From NCBI GenBank assembly GCA_963675575.1, contig OY776378.1, forward strand, positions 2,232,001 to 2,296,000: a stretch of DNA of 64,000 nt, written 5' to 3'. Source of the stretch: JAGLOK01 sp963675575 (GTDB lineage Bacteria; Bacillota; Clostridia; Christensenellales; UMGS416). The translations under genes were made by a program, and so were the position numbers. The notes under the pieces are model-generated. The model was given only the letters and a program-made list of their open reading frames with translations. It was not told where the DNA came from and ran no database searches. Positions 28,699 through 37,359 of this stretch are shown here, piece after piece (position 1 is the first letter of the stretch; each line of letters starts with the position of its first letter).

Positions 28699-29199
28699 CT
28701 ATTCTTTTACGTAAGCTCCTGAAGAGTAAGTCAGTTCATAACTATGGCTATAAACTTCAAAGATTATGCCAAACGGATCTTCAACATAGCACATTTTATA
28801 AGGCTTCTCGCCTTTGTAATACTCTCTTATCGGCATTCTCTGTTTTCCGCCATGTTTAACAATGTTTGCTACCATACCTTCAATGTCGGGGTCTTGGATG
28901 CAAAAATGGAAAAGCCCTGTTCTCCAATATTTGAATTCTTTTTCCACAGGTTCATTGTTTGGAAATTCAAATATCTCTACTCCGATTTTGTCACTTGTTG
29001 ACATATGAGCAATTTTGAACTTGGTCCAGCCGTCGCCAAATACATCGGTGCACATGATTCCGATGTCAGAATCGTCCTTTTCAATAGGTGTAGGTTCCAT
29101 AATGCGGTACCATCCCATTACTTCTGTATAAAATTTTACTGCCGCTTCTAAATCCGGAACTGATAGTCCGATATGTGAGAAAGCTCTTGGGTGTGTCAT
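28699..29199 (-). CDS. VOC-family protein, glyoxalase/dioxygenase-like
   Basis: About 166 residues from ATG 29199, which has GGAGGAAAAT upstream; an open GTG at 29295 is not supported. A single VOC domain starts FSHIGLSVPDLEAAVKFYTE and ends with the metal-binding Glu in GIIFEVYSHS; other likely ligands are the His in HIGL and the His in LFHFCIQ. This is the first gene of the long sugar-acid operon. It could be an epimerase, lyase or isomerase acting on a pathway intermediate. Confidence 0.87.
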   Translation of the reverse strand: MTHPRAFSHIGLSVPDLEAAVKFYTEVMGWYRIMEPTPIEKDDSDIGIMCTDVFGDGWTKFKIAHMSTSDKIGVEIFEFPNNEPVEKEFKYWRTGLFHFCIQDPDIEGMVANIVKHGGKQRMPIREYYKGEKPYKMCYVEDPFGIIFEVYSHSYELTYSSGAYVKE

Positions 29200-29674
29200 A
29201 ATATTTTCCTCCAATAATTTTTTTCGTTTTATAAAGTCAAGAATGTTGAAATCCCGCAAAACTTTTTGATCTGATTTCCAAAAACCAAAATCCACTTAAG
29301 GAAAATAAGTCTGAGAAACAATGGATCCTTTTTTTGCTTAATTTACAGCAATCTTTATAACTTTTTTCTTTACGGTTGAAATCTTTTTTATTGTCAAAAA
29401 CATCTCTGCCGTACTTGCTAGTGTTATTTTATATTTGATGTTTGTATATCTGTAGTTATCAAATACCGAACACACCGTATTTTTGTGGGAAAAATTCTTT
29501 TTTTCGCACAATTTTTCAGTGTTTCTTAGTAGGTTGCAATATTTCTCTTGTCCAGTTGAACTTTGAGTTTGAGTGCTCTAAAAAAAGATGTAACTAACTC
29601 AAATAAAATATAAAATTGTTTTTATAGATAAGGTATAAAATGAATATAAATTTTGCTACATAAAACAGAGATTC
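29200..29674. other. Promoter region of the sugar-acid operon
   Basis: About 475 bp between the operon start and the GntR-type regulator. A TTGACA occurs on the - strand near 29391, but no good -10 box lies at normal spacing, so no promoter is assigned. No copy of the TNGTNNNACNA palindrome seen upstream of the regulator was found here. The operon may be read from this region or from the regulator promoter. Confidence 0.5.
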
Positions 29675-30367
29675 TTATGAATTCAATTTTTCTTCCGTCT
29701 GAGTTTCAATGCTTTTAATTGTAGCTTCGATATGTCTTGTCATTAGCAAAGCAGCCATTTCGGTATCCTCTTGCATTATAGCCTTAAGGATATCATTATG
29801 ATATTTCAAACCGATTTCAGGACCAATTTTCAAGTTTATCAATCCTTGTGATTCAAATAAAATACCTGTAAGCATTTCATTGATTGAAATAATGATTGGA
29901 TTTTTTGTGCCTCTGGCAATAATCTTGTGGAACTCAAAGTCTGCAACATAGAAATCTTCATTGTCTTTTGCATGTTCCTTCATTGTGAGGTAGGCTTCTT
30001 TAAGTTCCTCCACATCGCTTTGTGTATGATGTTTCATAAACTCAATGATATTACCTCTCTCAAAATATTGCCTAAATTTCAAAACTTCCAAAATATCTCC
30101 TGGCTTTAATGTAACCAACGGCATTGTATTTCCCACAAAGCTACTAATATCTATCTCTGAAACAAATGTCCCTGCGCCTTGTTTTTTTTCTAAAATTCCA
30201 AGTGCAGAAAACTTTTCCAATGCTTCTCGGACTGCAATTCTGCTAACATCCAATTTTTTGCACAGCTCATTTTCTGAGTAGATTTTTTCCCCATGGGTCC
30301 ACTTATTTGTTTTGATTTTATCCAAAACATATTCGTATACTTTATTGCTCTGTGTGTTTCCCGCCAT
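29675..30367 (-). CDS. GntR-family transcriptional regulator, FadR subfamily
   Basis: A 230-residue regulator: winged helix-turn-helix (1-75; WTHGEKIYSENELCKKLDVSRIAVREALEKFSALGI) followed by an all-helical FCD ligand-binding domain (about 90-215) with the metal-site His residues typical of the group (FEFHKIIARGT, MTRHIEATI). Such proteins usually respond to carboxylic acids or sugar acids, which fits the downstream operon in the same orientation. The start ATG has AAAGAGGT upstream. A matching palindrome lies 119 bp upstream (30486-30496). Confidence 0.9.
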   Translation of the reverse strand: MAGNTQSNKVYEYVLDKIKTNKWTHGEKIYSENELCKKLDVSRIAVREALEKFSALGILEKKQGAGTFVSEIDISSFVGNTMPLVTLKPGDILEVLKFRQYFERGNIIEFMKHHTQSDVEELKEAYLTMKEHAKDNEDFYVADFEFHKIIARGTKNPIIISINEMLTGILFESQGLINLKIGPEIGLKYHNDILKAIMQEDTEMAALLMTRHIEATIKSIETQTEEKLNS

Positions 30368-30485
30368 TTGGTTACCTCTTTGCTATTTTCTTTTGGTTAT
30401 ACCCTACCATTCTATTATATTTCTATTTAAAGTCAATACCTCCTTAGTTGTCCATTTCATTCATTTCTCTCTTAAATCGGTTAAC

Positions 30486-30496
30486 TTGTAGTACAA
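30486..30496. promoter_or_regulatory. Candidate FadR-type operator
   Basis: TTGTAGTACAA is an 11-bp palindrome around a central G and fits the TNGTNNNACNA pattern known for FadR-subfamily GntR regulators. It lies 119 bp upstream of the regulator start, so autoregulation is the simplest reading. Confidence 0.4.
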
Positions 30497-30885
30497 CTTT
30501 TCGTCTTATTGTCTTACTTGTATTATTTTTTCCTGCTATATTATATAGATTATGCCCATTTTTTGAGTTTGTCAAGTCTTTTTCGCTGTTTTTCGGCGTA
30601 TTTATGTAATTTTTGTATTATGTATTATTCTCACTTGTTATATCTTTAACAATCTCCGCCCGCTGTCAGATTTTTAGAATTAGTTATCCTTAGCTCGGAC
30701 AAATGCATTTACGGCGGCAACAATTCGTTTGAAAGGACGTGTCCCGCTTATCTGGCACTTATCTTTAAAAGCCCTAATATTTAATGAGATTTTTGTTGTA
30801 AGAAAATATAGCTGCCAAAATTGCATTTTTAAATTGTAACCGAACTCCCACATCATATACATGGTTCCGTAATTCCTGCAAACAC

Positions 30886-30925
30886 AAAGAACCTCTCGCC
30901 GCTATTTGCAGCAAGAGGTTCTTTT
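30886..30925 (-). terminator. Rho-independent terminator of the TauABC-like operon
   Basis: A perfect 11-bp stem, AAAGAACCTCT (30886-30896) with AGAGGTTCTTT (30914-30924), lies 58 bp past the binding-protein stop. A T-rich stretch follows on both strands. Confidence 0.75.
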
Positions 30926-30982
30926 CATCTAATGCGCTTTCTCAATGTTCAGTAAACAAAGAGCAAGCTTTTTATCGAGTAA

Positions 30983-32191
30983 TTATTTGTAGCTGTTAAT
31001 TAAGTCCACAAGTTCTTGATTAGCCATTACTGACTTAAACAGATCTTCGCCTTGTTGATAAAAATCAGCCGCGTCTTTGCTTGTCTTGAGAGCGCCGTCT
31101 ACAAGAGCTTGTTCAATCTGGAAATCAACCGCATTCTTCCAATACATATCATGTTCAGGATTGAAGAAAGAGTCGTTCGCCTCTTCAAGTGACATAAAGT
31201 CATCAAACTCAGTCTGGAATTCAATATATTCAGCAACTGTGAAAGTTGCGCCAACACTCTTGAATACTTCGACTGCATCAGTACTAAAAGCTATCATGTC
31301 TTTATCAAAGACGTTTACAAGTGCGCACATAAGGGCATACAATCTTTCAGCCGCATCTTTTTTCTCTGTAAAGAATTTTTCTGTTGTAAGCATGGTGTCA
31401 TACCAAAGTCCTGCAGCGCCCATGATTTCCCAGCCGCCTGCGTTAATATATTCAGTACCGTCACCCTGTTTAATGATCGCTGTCTGTTGAGGTAAGCTGC
31501 CCATGTAGTAGTCGCCCTGTCCGGACAAGAAGGCAGTACCTGCTTTTTGGTCATCGGCAAAGTATAGGAATTCTACGTCGTCTTCAGTTAAGCCAGCCTG
31601 TGTAATTGTGCTCATTACAAAAGCTTTGCGTTGAGGAATGATACAGAAAGTTCTGCCCTTCATCTGCTCGATCTGCTGCATTTTGGCGCCTTCGGCTCCA
31701 AGTTGTTCAACTGCATCGTCCCAAGACATGGTATCTTCAGCTCTCGCCACATAGAAGAAACCTTGGAAAATTCCCACCGGCATATAACTGATTATCTCAG
31801 GTGTAGTTTCCATAACCACAACATGGTCAGCAATCGCGCCTGATGAAACATCGATATCTCCGCGCAGCAAATTTTCATACCCTACAGAGGTTGATGACAT
31901 TTGCTTGATGGTTATATCAAGGCCAAAAACTTCGTCCATTCCTCGGTCCACCGCCATTTGGAACTGTTGATACATAGGATACGGAGCAACACCGACTGTA
32001 ATCGGGATTAGCTCTTCAGCCACCGCAGTTGCTTCTTCTTTTTCAGGAGCTTTTGTAGCTTCATCTTTTACAGGAGCTTTTGTAGCTTCCACTTCTTTGT
32101 CAGCCGGAGTACAGCCTCCCAAAAGAGCTACCAAGCCCATAAGTAAAACTAAAGCAATTGCAATACCTGATTTCGTAGTTACCTTTTTCAT
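30983..32191 (-). CDS. ABC transporter substrate-binding lipoprotein, NitT/TauT (NMT1-like) family
   Basis: About 402 residues from ATG 32191 with GGAGGAGAA upstream; TTG 32206 is not used. Lipobox LGGC with Cys27, then an EATKAP-repeat linker and a type 2 binding fold (ITVGVAPYPMYQQFQMAVDR, LLRGDIDVSSGAIADHVVV). It should serve the permease at 33132 and ATPase at 33916. The family binds sulfonates, nitrate, aromatic acids or thiamine precursors; here the only enzyme alongside is an amidohydrolase, so the ligand is open. It is the last gene of its operon. Confidence 0.9.
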   Translation of the reverse strand: MKKVTTKSGIAIALVLLMGLVALLGGCTPADKEVEATKAPVKDEATKAPEKEEATAVAEELIPITVGVAPYPMYQQFQMAVDRGMDEVFGLDITIKQMSSTSVGYENLLRGDIDVSSGAIADHVVVMETTPEIISYMPVGIFQGFFYVARAEDTMSWDDAVEQLGAEGAKMQQIEQMKGRTFCIIPQRKAFVMSTITQAGLTEDDVEFLYFADDQKAGTAFLSGQGDYYMGSLPQQTAIIKQGDGTEYINAGGWEIMGAAGLWYDTMLTTEKFFTEKKDAAERLYALMCALVNVFDKDMIAFSTDAVEVFKSVGATFTVAEYIEFQTEFDDFMSLEEANDSFFNPEHDMYWKNAVDFQIEQALVDGALKTSKDAADFYQQGEDLFKSVMANQELVDLINSYK

Positions 32192-32223
32192 AATTTTCTC
32201 CTCCAAGTGTTTATTAATAACGC

Positions 32224-33132
32224 CTACTCTGTAAGCGTTAAATTGTACAGACGGGCTGCGTTTTTAAACAGCATCCCATCAATTTCATCTTCAGTAAATA
32301 GCGTCCAGCCGCTGTTTTTACAAATTTCGTTAAGGTCGTTTCGAACATAATCTATCCATCTGCCTATATCAACAGCAGGGTCATCAGTGAACATGTCAAA
32401 GTTTCGAGCCACAAAATCGCTCGCGAACATAACTTTGTCAATAACTCCATACTCTTTTGCCAATATCAAGTTCCAAGCTGTGGAAATTTTACGGTCATAG
32501 CACATCGCCATATCCGTATATAAGTTTTCACTTGTAGCCATTAGAGTTATCATGTGCTCTGTCCATGGATACCCTAAATGTTCAATATTGATTTTTAAAT
32601 CTGGAAAATCAATAATCACGTCATTCAAATCAAACATTGTTGTATATTTTGTAGGTGCCAATATCGGCTTTCCTATTTGTGCTGAATGGTGAAATTGAAC
32701 TATAATATTTTTTTCATCAGCGTATTCGTAGAATGGATACGCCGCTTTGTCGTTTGAGTGATAGTGCCCGAAGGGCGGTGCGAACAGCACTCCTTTGCAA
32801 TTGTTGTTTTCAACTGCGTCTTTTAAATATTCAAAAGCCTTCTTGTTGAATCTGCCTATCTTGTCAAGAGCCTCAACGCTGCAAAACGGAATAAAGAAAT
32901 CCGGATGTTTCGCAAAGCCTTCCTGAACCCACTCTTCACCAAATGAAGTATCGAAGATTCTTTCCATAGACTGACCCATAGCAACAGCTTTATTAATTCC
33001 GATACTCTTCATCCTAGAAACCAAGAAATCTATATCCGTTGTTTCATCGGGATAAGTCATATCAAAATATCCATAGGTTTTTTCCGAAAAATTCTCACTT
33101 TTCGCCAAGTGCATATGTGCATCAATAATCAT
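32224..33132 (-). CDS. Amidohydrolase-family metal-dependent hydrolase
   Basis: A 302-residue TIM-barrel hydrolase of the amidohydrolase-2 group. Metal ligands are visible in order: the HxH of DAHMHLA at the N-terminus, His in IVQFHHSAQ, His in LKINIEHLGYPW and Asp in KVMFASDF. Members act as lactonases, decarboxylases or amidohydrolases. Its ATG overlaps the permease stop by one base (TAATG), so it is translated with the transporter and most likely acts on the imported compound. Confidence 0.88.
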   Translation of the reverse strand: MIIDAHMHLAKSENFSEKTYGYFDMTYPDETTDIDFLVSRMKSIGINKAVAMGQSMERIFDTSFGEEWVQEGFAKHPDFFIPFCSVEALDKIGRFNKKAFEYLKDAVENNNCKGVLFAPPFGHYHSNDKAAYPFYEYADEKNIIVQFHHSAQIGKPILAPTKYTTMFDLNDVIIDFPDLKINIEHLGYPWTEHMITLMATSENLYTDMAMCYDRKISTAWNLILAKEYGVIDKVMFASDFVARNFDMFTDDPAVDIGRWIDYVRNDLNEICKNSGWTLFTEDEIDGMLFKNAARLYNLTLTE

Positions 33133-33929
33133 TATTTGTTCCTCACTTTCTTAACTGGTACAATCCCCTCAAAAGAAACAGAGGATCTTTCAGTCCAATG
33201 AGTTAACTTGCTTTGTGCCAATTGAATTAATTTATCAAGTACAATCGCCAGAATACTATAAATAATTACTATAGTTACAATACCCGGAACATTCAGATAA
33301 ATTTGCTGTATAACCATTGTATATCCTAGGCCTACCTGAACACCCATAAATTCTGCAGCAACATCCAGTCCCCAAGCCGCCGCAGCAGCCACACGAACCG
33401 CTCCAATTAAATGTGGAACAATGTAAGGCATGACTATAGATGTGAAAACTTTTCTTTTTTTAGCTCCGAGGTTAAACGCTGCACGGATATACACCATAGG
33501 CATATTTCGAATAGCCTCATAAGTCTGAACCCCCATTATCGCCATCACACCCAAGGCAATCAGCAGAACCTGCGGTGTTTGTCCCAAACCAAACCAAAGC
33601 ATGAATAGCGGAATTAACGCCAATACAGGAATTGGCCTTGTGAACTCCATCATGGGCCCCACAATATCCATAAACGCTTTGCTGTATGCCATAATCATTC
33701 CAACCATAATGCCGGTAATTAATCCCAAAACCAGTCCCGACATAGTTATTTTAAGACTTGCCAAGATTGCCGATCCTAATATCGAAGACAAATCCATAAC
33801 CGAGTTAAAGATGTCAACCGGACTTGGCAAAAAGTGTGAAGCAATTAATCCGAAAACTTCAGTAATCAATGTCCAAATAACAAACATCACCAACAATATA
33901 CCTGCTAAAATTATCTTATTTCTTTTCAT
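33132..33929 (-). CDS. ABC transporter permease, SsuC/TauC-like
   Basis: About 265 residues from ATG 33929, which lies 14 nt inside the end of the ATPase gene; the longer frame from 33953 has no better site. About six hydrophobic helices and the EAA loop region (YIRAAFNLGAKKRKVFTSIVM) mark a BPD-type permease. It is the channel of the NitT/TauT-type importer in this operon. Confidence 0.9.
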   Translation of the reverse strand: MKRNKIILAGILLVMFVIWTLITEVFGLIASHFLPSPVDIFNSVMDLSSILGSAILASLKITMSGLVLGLITGIMVGMIMAYSKAFMDIVGPMMEFTRPIPVLALIPLFMLWFGLGQTPQVLLIALGVMAIMGVQTYEAIRNMPMVYIRAAFNLGAKKRKVFTSIVMPYIVPHLIGAVRVAAAAAWGLDVAAEFMGVQVGLGYTMVIQQIYLNVPGIVTIVIIYSILAIVLDKLIQLAQSKLTHWTERSSVSFEGIVPVKKVRNK

Positions 33930-34713
33930 CACAATCCCCTTCCATAGAAACATCGCTAAGTTCCTGTTTTTTTAGCTCCTGAAGTATTTCCATCCTCAAG
34001 TGTTGGAATTCGGGATCTTCCTTCAAATATGCATTGCGTGGTCTTTTGAAATTCACATCATAAAATGTGTATCCACCGCCATGTTTAATATGCTGCATCA
34101 GCATTACTCTATCGCTCAAAAAAAGTGCTTCTTCTATATCATGTGTTACAAATAAAACCGTTTTCTTTTTCTTTTCCCATATTTCAGTAACTTTGAGCTG
34201 AAGCATTTCTTTTGTAAAAGCATCCAGCGCTCCAAATGGTTCATCCATCAAAATAACTTTAGGATCATTAGCTAGGGCTCGCGCCAAATCAACTCTTTTG
34301 CGCATTCCGCCAGAAAGCTCCTTTGGATAAAGCTTCTCAAACCCTTTAAGCCCTACGATATCTATGTAGTAGGGAACATCTTCCTTAATCTTATCTGGGT
34401 CAACTTTTCTCACTTTGAGTCCATAAGCTATATTTTCATAAACCGTAAGCCAAGGAAAAACAGCATCTTCCTGAAAAACCATCGCGCGCTCAAACGAAAT
34501 TCCATCGATGAGCTTACCATCATTATAAATTTCTCCTGAAGTAGGGGTTGTAAACCCTGCGACATTTCTCAATAACGTTGATTTCCCACACCCCGAAGGC
34601 CCCAATATACTTATAAACTCGTGTTCTTTAACTTCAAAGCTGATATTTTTGTATACTTCATAGTTCTTCTTTTTCATTTGATAGTAAAAACCAACATCTT
34701 TAAATTCCAGCAT
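33916..34713 (-). CDS. ABC transporter ATP-binding protein, SsuB/TauB-like
   Basis: A 265-residue ATPase with Walker A LGPSGCGKSTLL, a Q-loop (MVFQEDAVFPWLTV), signature LSGGMRKRVDLARAL and Walker B VILMDEPFGALD. It is the first gene of the importer operon. The upstream 590 bp are shared with the divergent LacI-type regulator. Confidence 0.92.
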   Translation of the reverse strand: MLEFKDVGFYYQMKKKNYEVYKNISFEVKEHEFISILGPSGCGKSTLLRNVAGFTTPTSGEIYNDGKLIDGISFERAMVFQEDAVFPWLTVYENIAYGLKVRKVDPDKIKEDVPYYIDIVGLKGFEKLYPKELSGGMRKRVDLARALANDPKVILMDEPFGALDAFTKEMLQLKVTEIWEKKKKTVLFVTHDIEEALFLSDRVMLMQHIKHGGGYTFYDVNFKRPRNAYLKEDPEFQHLRMEILQELKKQELSDVSMEGDCDEKK

Positions 34714-35307
34714 ATTCCTCTCACTTTCCTTTTAAATTTTGAATTAATTAAAAATCGCTCAAATCATCAGTCGAGTTAATGACGTTAAACAATCTTGGTA
34801 AACTTGGTAAACATTTTAAAAAGCACTCATTATTTAATTTAAATCAAAAAGTCATATAGTAAAAGCTTTGACCAAGGATTATCGCCTATATTTGTGCAAA
34901 TAGGCTACTTTATGAGCTTATACATTATCAAACAAGTAAAACTTCTACAATCATACGCTTTCAATGTTCGTTTTTAATATCTTGCTTATGTTTTAATTGT
35001 ATAGTTGGTTCATCGTTTACCACAAACCGTTCATTCAGTCATATATGGCTTTATTTAGGATTTTTATATACTTCATTTGGGTTTTTTAATGCTTTTACTT
35101 AGTTTTACGTTTAATATATTCCGTTTTCTAGTTATTTACACCCTCTTTCTATATATTTATAATTCTATACTATAATTTTCGATAAATTTAGCTGAATTAT
35201 TGATAAATTTTTACCATCATGCTTGATATTTCATATATCTCATGATATTATTAATATATTGATATAAAGTTTATCAATATATTATTGTTTTTAAGGGGAA
35301 AACTTTT
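34714..35307. other. Divergent regulatory region between importer operon and LacI regulator
   Basis: About 0.6 kb of AT-rich non-coding DNA. On the importer side there is a tandem 9-bp repeat (CTTGGTAAA at 34794-34802 and 34803-34811) and a bulged hairpin at 34884-34905. On the regulator side there are two GATAAATTT repeats (35181-35189, 35202-35210) and a 13-bp-arm inverted repeat at 35252-35284. No gene. Confidence 0.6.
35252..35284. promoter_or_regulatory. Inverted repeat, candidate LacI-type operator
   Basis: Perfect 13-bp arms (TAATATATTGATA and its reverse complement) around a 7-bp spacer, ending 23 bp before the regulator start codon. Two further TTGATA/CGATAAA-like half-sites lie within 75 bp upstream. 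Autorepression is the simplest reading. Confidence 0.5.
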
Positions 35308-36339
35308 ATGGTAAAGCCTAAAGTAACACTACAAACTATCGCAGACAAGGCTCATGTTTCCAAATCACTTGTTTCCAAAGTTTTAAATAAAAAGGAAGTG
35401 CGAGTTTCAGAGCAGAAACGCGCACAAATTCTTAGAATAGCCAACAGTTTGGGTTATAAAACTGTAATTAAGCCATCAACAATATATTCTGAAAACAAAA
35501 AAGTCATAGCATTAATACAGCCTGGTCTTGATTTCAATTTTATTTTACGACTCACTAGCACCATTTCCGCAAAAGTGCGTGAAAACGGATATTCTTTGAT
35601 TATACTTGACACCGCGGAAGACAGTTCTTTAGAACGTCAACATTTAGAGTTTTGTTTCAATATGAATTTTGCGGGAATACTCATTAATCCGTGCAACAAC
35701 GCTGATAACATTGATTTTTTTGAATTGTTGGTAAAAGAAAACTTTCCTCTTGTGTTTATAGACAGATACATAGACAATCGTTCATACTCATTTGTTACAT
35801 CCAAAAACGCGGATGCAATGTACGACTTAACCGAGCTCCTCATAAAAAGAGGGCACGAGAGTTTACTAAGTATAGTACAAGACGAATCAACATTGACAAA
35901 TGTTTCTATGGAAAGGTTGAGAGGATATTACAAAGCCATAGATGAGCATGGGCTTACCGGCTACAATGAAATTATATATGCTAACAGAAACGCAAAATGG
36001 CAGCCCCTATATTCTTTGCTTACCTCTGCCAGGAAGTTTTCTGCATTTCTAATAAATACTTCATGGGATATGCGATATTTTTCTGAACTTCTAAATTTAA
36101 CCGATTATCCTGAAACTGGTAACTTCGAAGTAGGAATATTTGATGACTTTTCATTAACTTATACAAAGTTTATTAAATCACGCAATAATGCCCTTATAAA
36201 CAATATCAAATACATAGTTAAGCAAGACCCCGAAAACATGGGAGAACGTGCTGTTGATATTCTTCTTGAGCAAATAAAAAAGGGGGTTGATATTGCCCCT
36301 GTACATGTATTTCAGGACTGCGAGATTTTAAAAATGTAA
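35308..36339 (+). CDS. LacI-family transcriptional regulator
   Basis: A 343-residue repressor: N-terminal helix-turn-helix (VTLQTIADKAHVSKSLVSKVLNKK), hinge helix, then a periplasmic-binding-like effector domain (KVIALIQPGLDFNFILRLTS, NFPLVFIDRYIDN, MGERAVDILLEQI). AAGGGGA lies 8 nt before the ATG. It is divergent from the TauABC-like operon and the obvious candidate for its control. Members usually bind sugars or nucleosides, so its pairing with a NitT/TauT-type importer is less common. Confidence 0.92.
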   Translation: MVKPKVTLQTIADKAHVSKSLVSKVLNKKEVRVSEQKRAQILRIANSLGYKTVIKPSTIYSENKKVIALIQPGLDFNFILRLTSTISAKVRENGYSLIILDTAEDSSLERQHLEFCFNMNFAGILINPCNNADNIDFFELLVKENFPLVFIDRYIDNRSYSFVTSKNADAMYDLTELLIKRGHESLLSIVQDESTLTNVSMERLRGYYKAIDEHGLTGYNEIIYANRNAKWQPLYSLLTSARKFSAFLINTSWDMRYFSELLNLTDYPETGNFEVGIFDDFSLTYTKFIKSRNNALINNIKYIVKQDPENMGERAVDILLEQIKKGVDIAPVHVFQDCEILKM

Positions 36340-36345
36340 GTAAAC

Positions 36346-36370
36346 TTATTTATTATATAGTAATAAATAA
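36346..36370 (+). terminator. AT-only hairpin after LacI-type gene
   Basis: A 10-bp stem (TTATTTATTA with TAATAAATAA, 5-nt loop) starts 6 nt after the stop codon. With no G-C pairs, it may only protect the mRNA end. Confidence 0.35.
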
Positions 36371-36476
36371 TAGCTTGAAAAGCATGGACGGCAAATATGC
36401 TATATAAATCGGCAGCATCTAATCTCGAAAGATGTAAGTCCTTTTTACAAACTAGCTTTTGAAAGTGGTAAAATGC

Positions 36477-37091
36477 CTAAAAATCGGTAATAAATTTTAT
36501 TGGCGAACTCTTTTCCGGACGCTGTTGCTTTGGAGGAATAATCACATAATTAAGTCTTTTTTCTGCAATATGAATGCCCAAAGCAGCAGTTGCCGCCAAA
36601 AGATACATAATGGTATAAATAAGAATTTGCGTGATATCTTCGCTAGGGTGGGAAAATAAATATATGGCCGAGCACAGAGTAGTAATAAAAAGACAAATTG
36701 AGGAATTTCGACTTACGTGTATCAATTCCCTCGAGGACTCGCGATATGAACGTATTTCCATCTCACGCTTTGCCGTCACATAAAAAAAGATAGGTAAAGC
36801 AAGCCATAGCAACGCCAAAAAAGAAATGGCCATTGAACAGAAAATGTATCGAGTTGAATTGCTGCCGATACTTCTTGTCCCAGCTATAATGAACAATGCA
36901 AACATAATCACATAAATTGCCGCATACAAGGTCTTCCTCAAAATGCGTGCCCTATCGGATATATCCTGTCGATAATATTTTCCTACATATACTCTCAACA
37001 TTTTTACTTCGCCGTCGTCGGTTTCTATCTTTTTTTCAGCGTAATCTTCAAAATAGCGATGATACGCTCGGCTGTGGACTTCTTTGGCCAT
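36477..37091 (-). CDS. Membrane protein of unknown function
   Basis: A 204-residue protein I do not recognise. The N-terminal 50 residues are charged and soluble. Two hydrophobic helices follow (about 54-70 and 83-105), then a basic stretch and two more helices (about 128-145 and 153-170). The C-terminal tail is basic and proline-containing. GAGGTAT lies before the ATG. It stands alone between the LacI-type gene and a terminator and has no visible functional link to its neighbours. Confidence 0.7.
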   Translation of the reverse strand: MAKEVHSRAYHRYFEDYAEKKIETDDGEVKMLRVYVGKYYRQDISDRARILRKTLYAAIYVIMFALFIIAGTRSIGSNSTRYIFCSMAISFLALLWLALPIFFYVTAKREMEIRSYRESSRELIHVSRNSSICLFITTLCSAIYLFSHPSEDITQILIYTIMYLLAATAALGIHIAEKRLNYVIIPPKQQRPEKSSPIKFITDF

Positions 37092-37155
37092 GAAAATACC
37101 TCAATTATTGTTTTGCTTTTCCGATGATAATATTTATCACTTTATCATTTAATTT

Positions 37156-37192
37156 AAGAAATGGCAACACCAATAAGTTGTTGCCATTTCTT
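37156..37192 (-). terminator. Terminator of the Opp-like operon
   Basis: A perfect 13-bp stem (AAGAAATGGCAAC with GTTGCCATTTCTT, 11-nt loop) between the MBL-fold gene and the small membrane-protein gene. The T-tract on the - strand is short and interrupted. Confidence 0.65.
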
Positions 37193-37359
37193 GATTCAAA
37201 ACTAATTTTGCAACGCATTTTCCTTTAAATAATATGTTTCAATAAAGGCGGATATAGGCGTTATTTTATACCCGATAGACAATAAGTATGAAGTCTCATA
37301 AAAGAGCTGGATTAGGTCAATGTTTATTTAATAATCAACAATATGCTCTCCTATGATTA

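Larger units (their letters stand above)
30368..30982. other. Regulator upstream region and end of the TauABC-like operon
   Basis: About 0.6 kb. It contains two candidate regulator sites (TGGT-N8-ACCA at 30394-30409 and TTGTAGTACAA at 30486-30496) and the terminator of the importer operon (30886-30925). A 60-codon - strand frame (30680-30862) has no ribosome site and no recognisable product; I do not call it. Confidence 0.55.

Noticed and set aside
30680..30862. 60-codon - strand frame (ends FKRIVAAVNAFVRAKDN)
   Set aside because: No ribosome site, no recognised family, and it lies between a terminator and regulator sites. It could be a remnant but cannot be supported as a gene.
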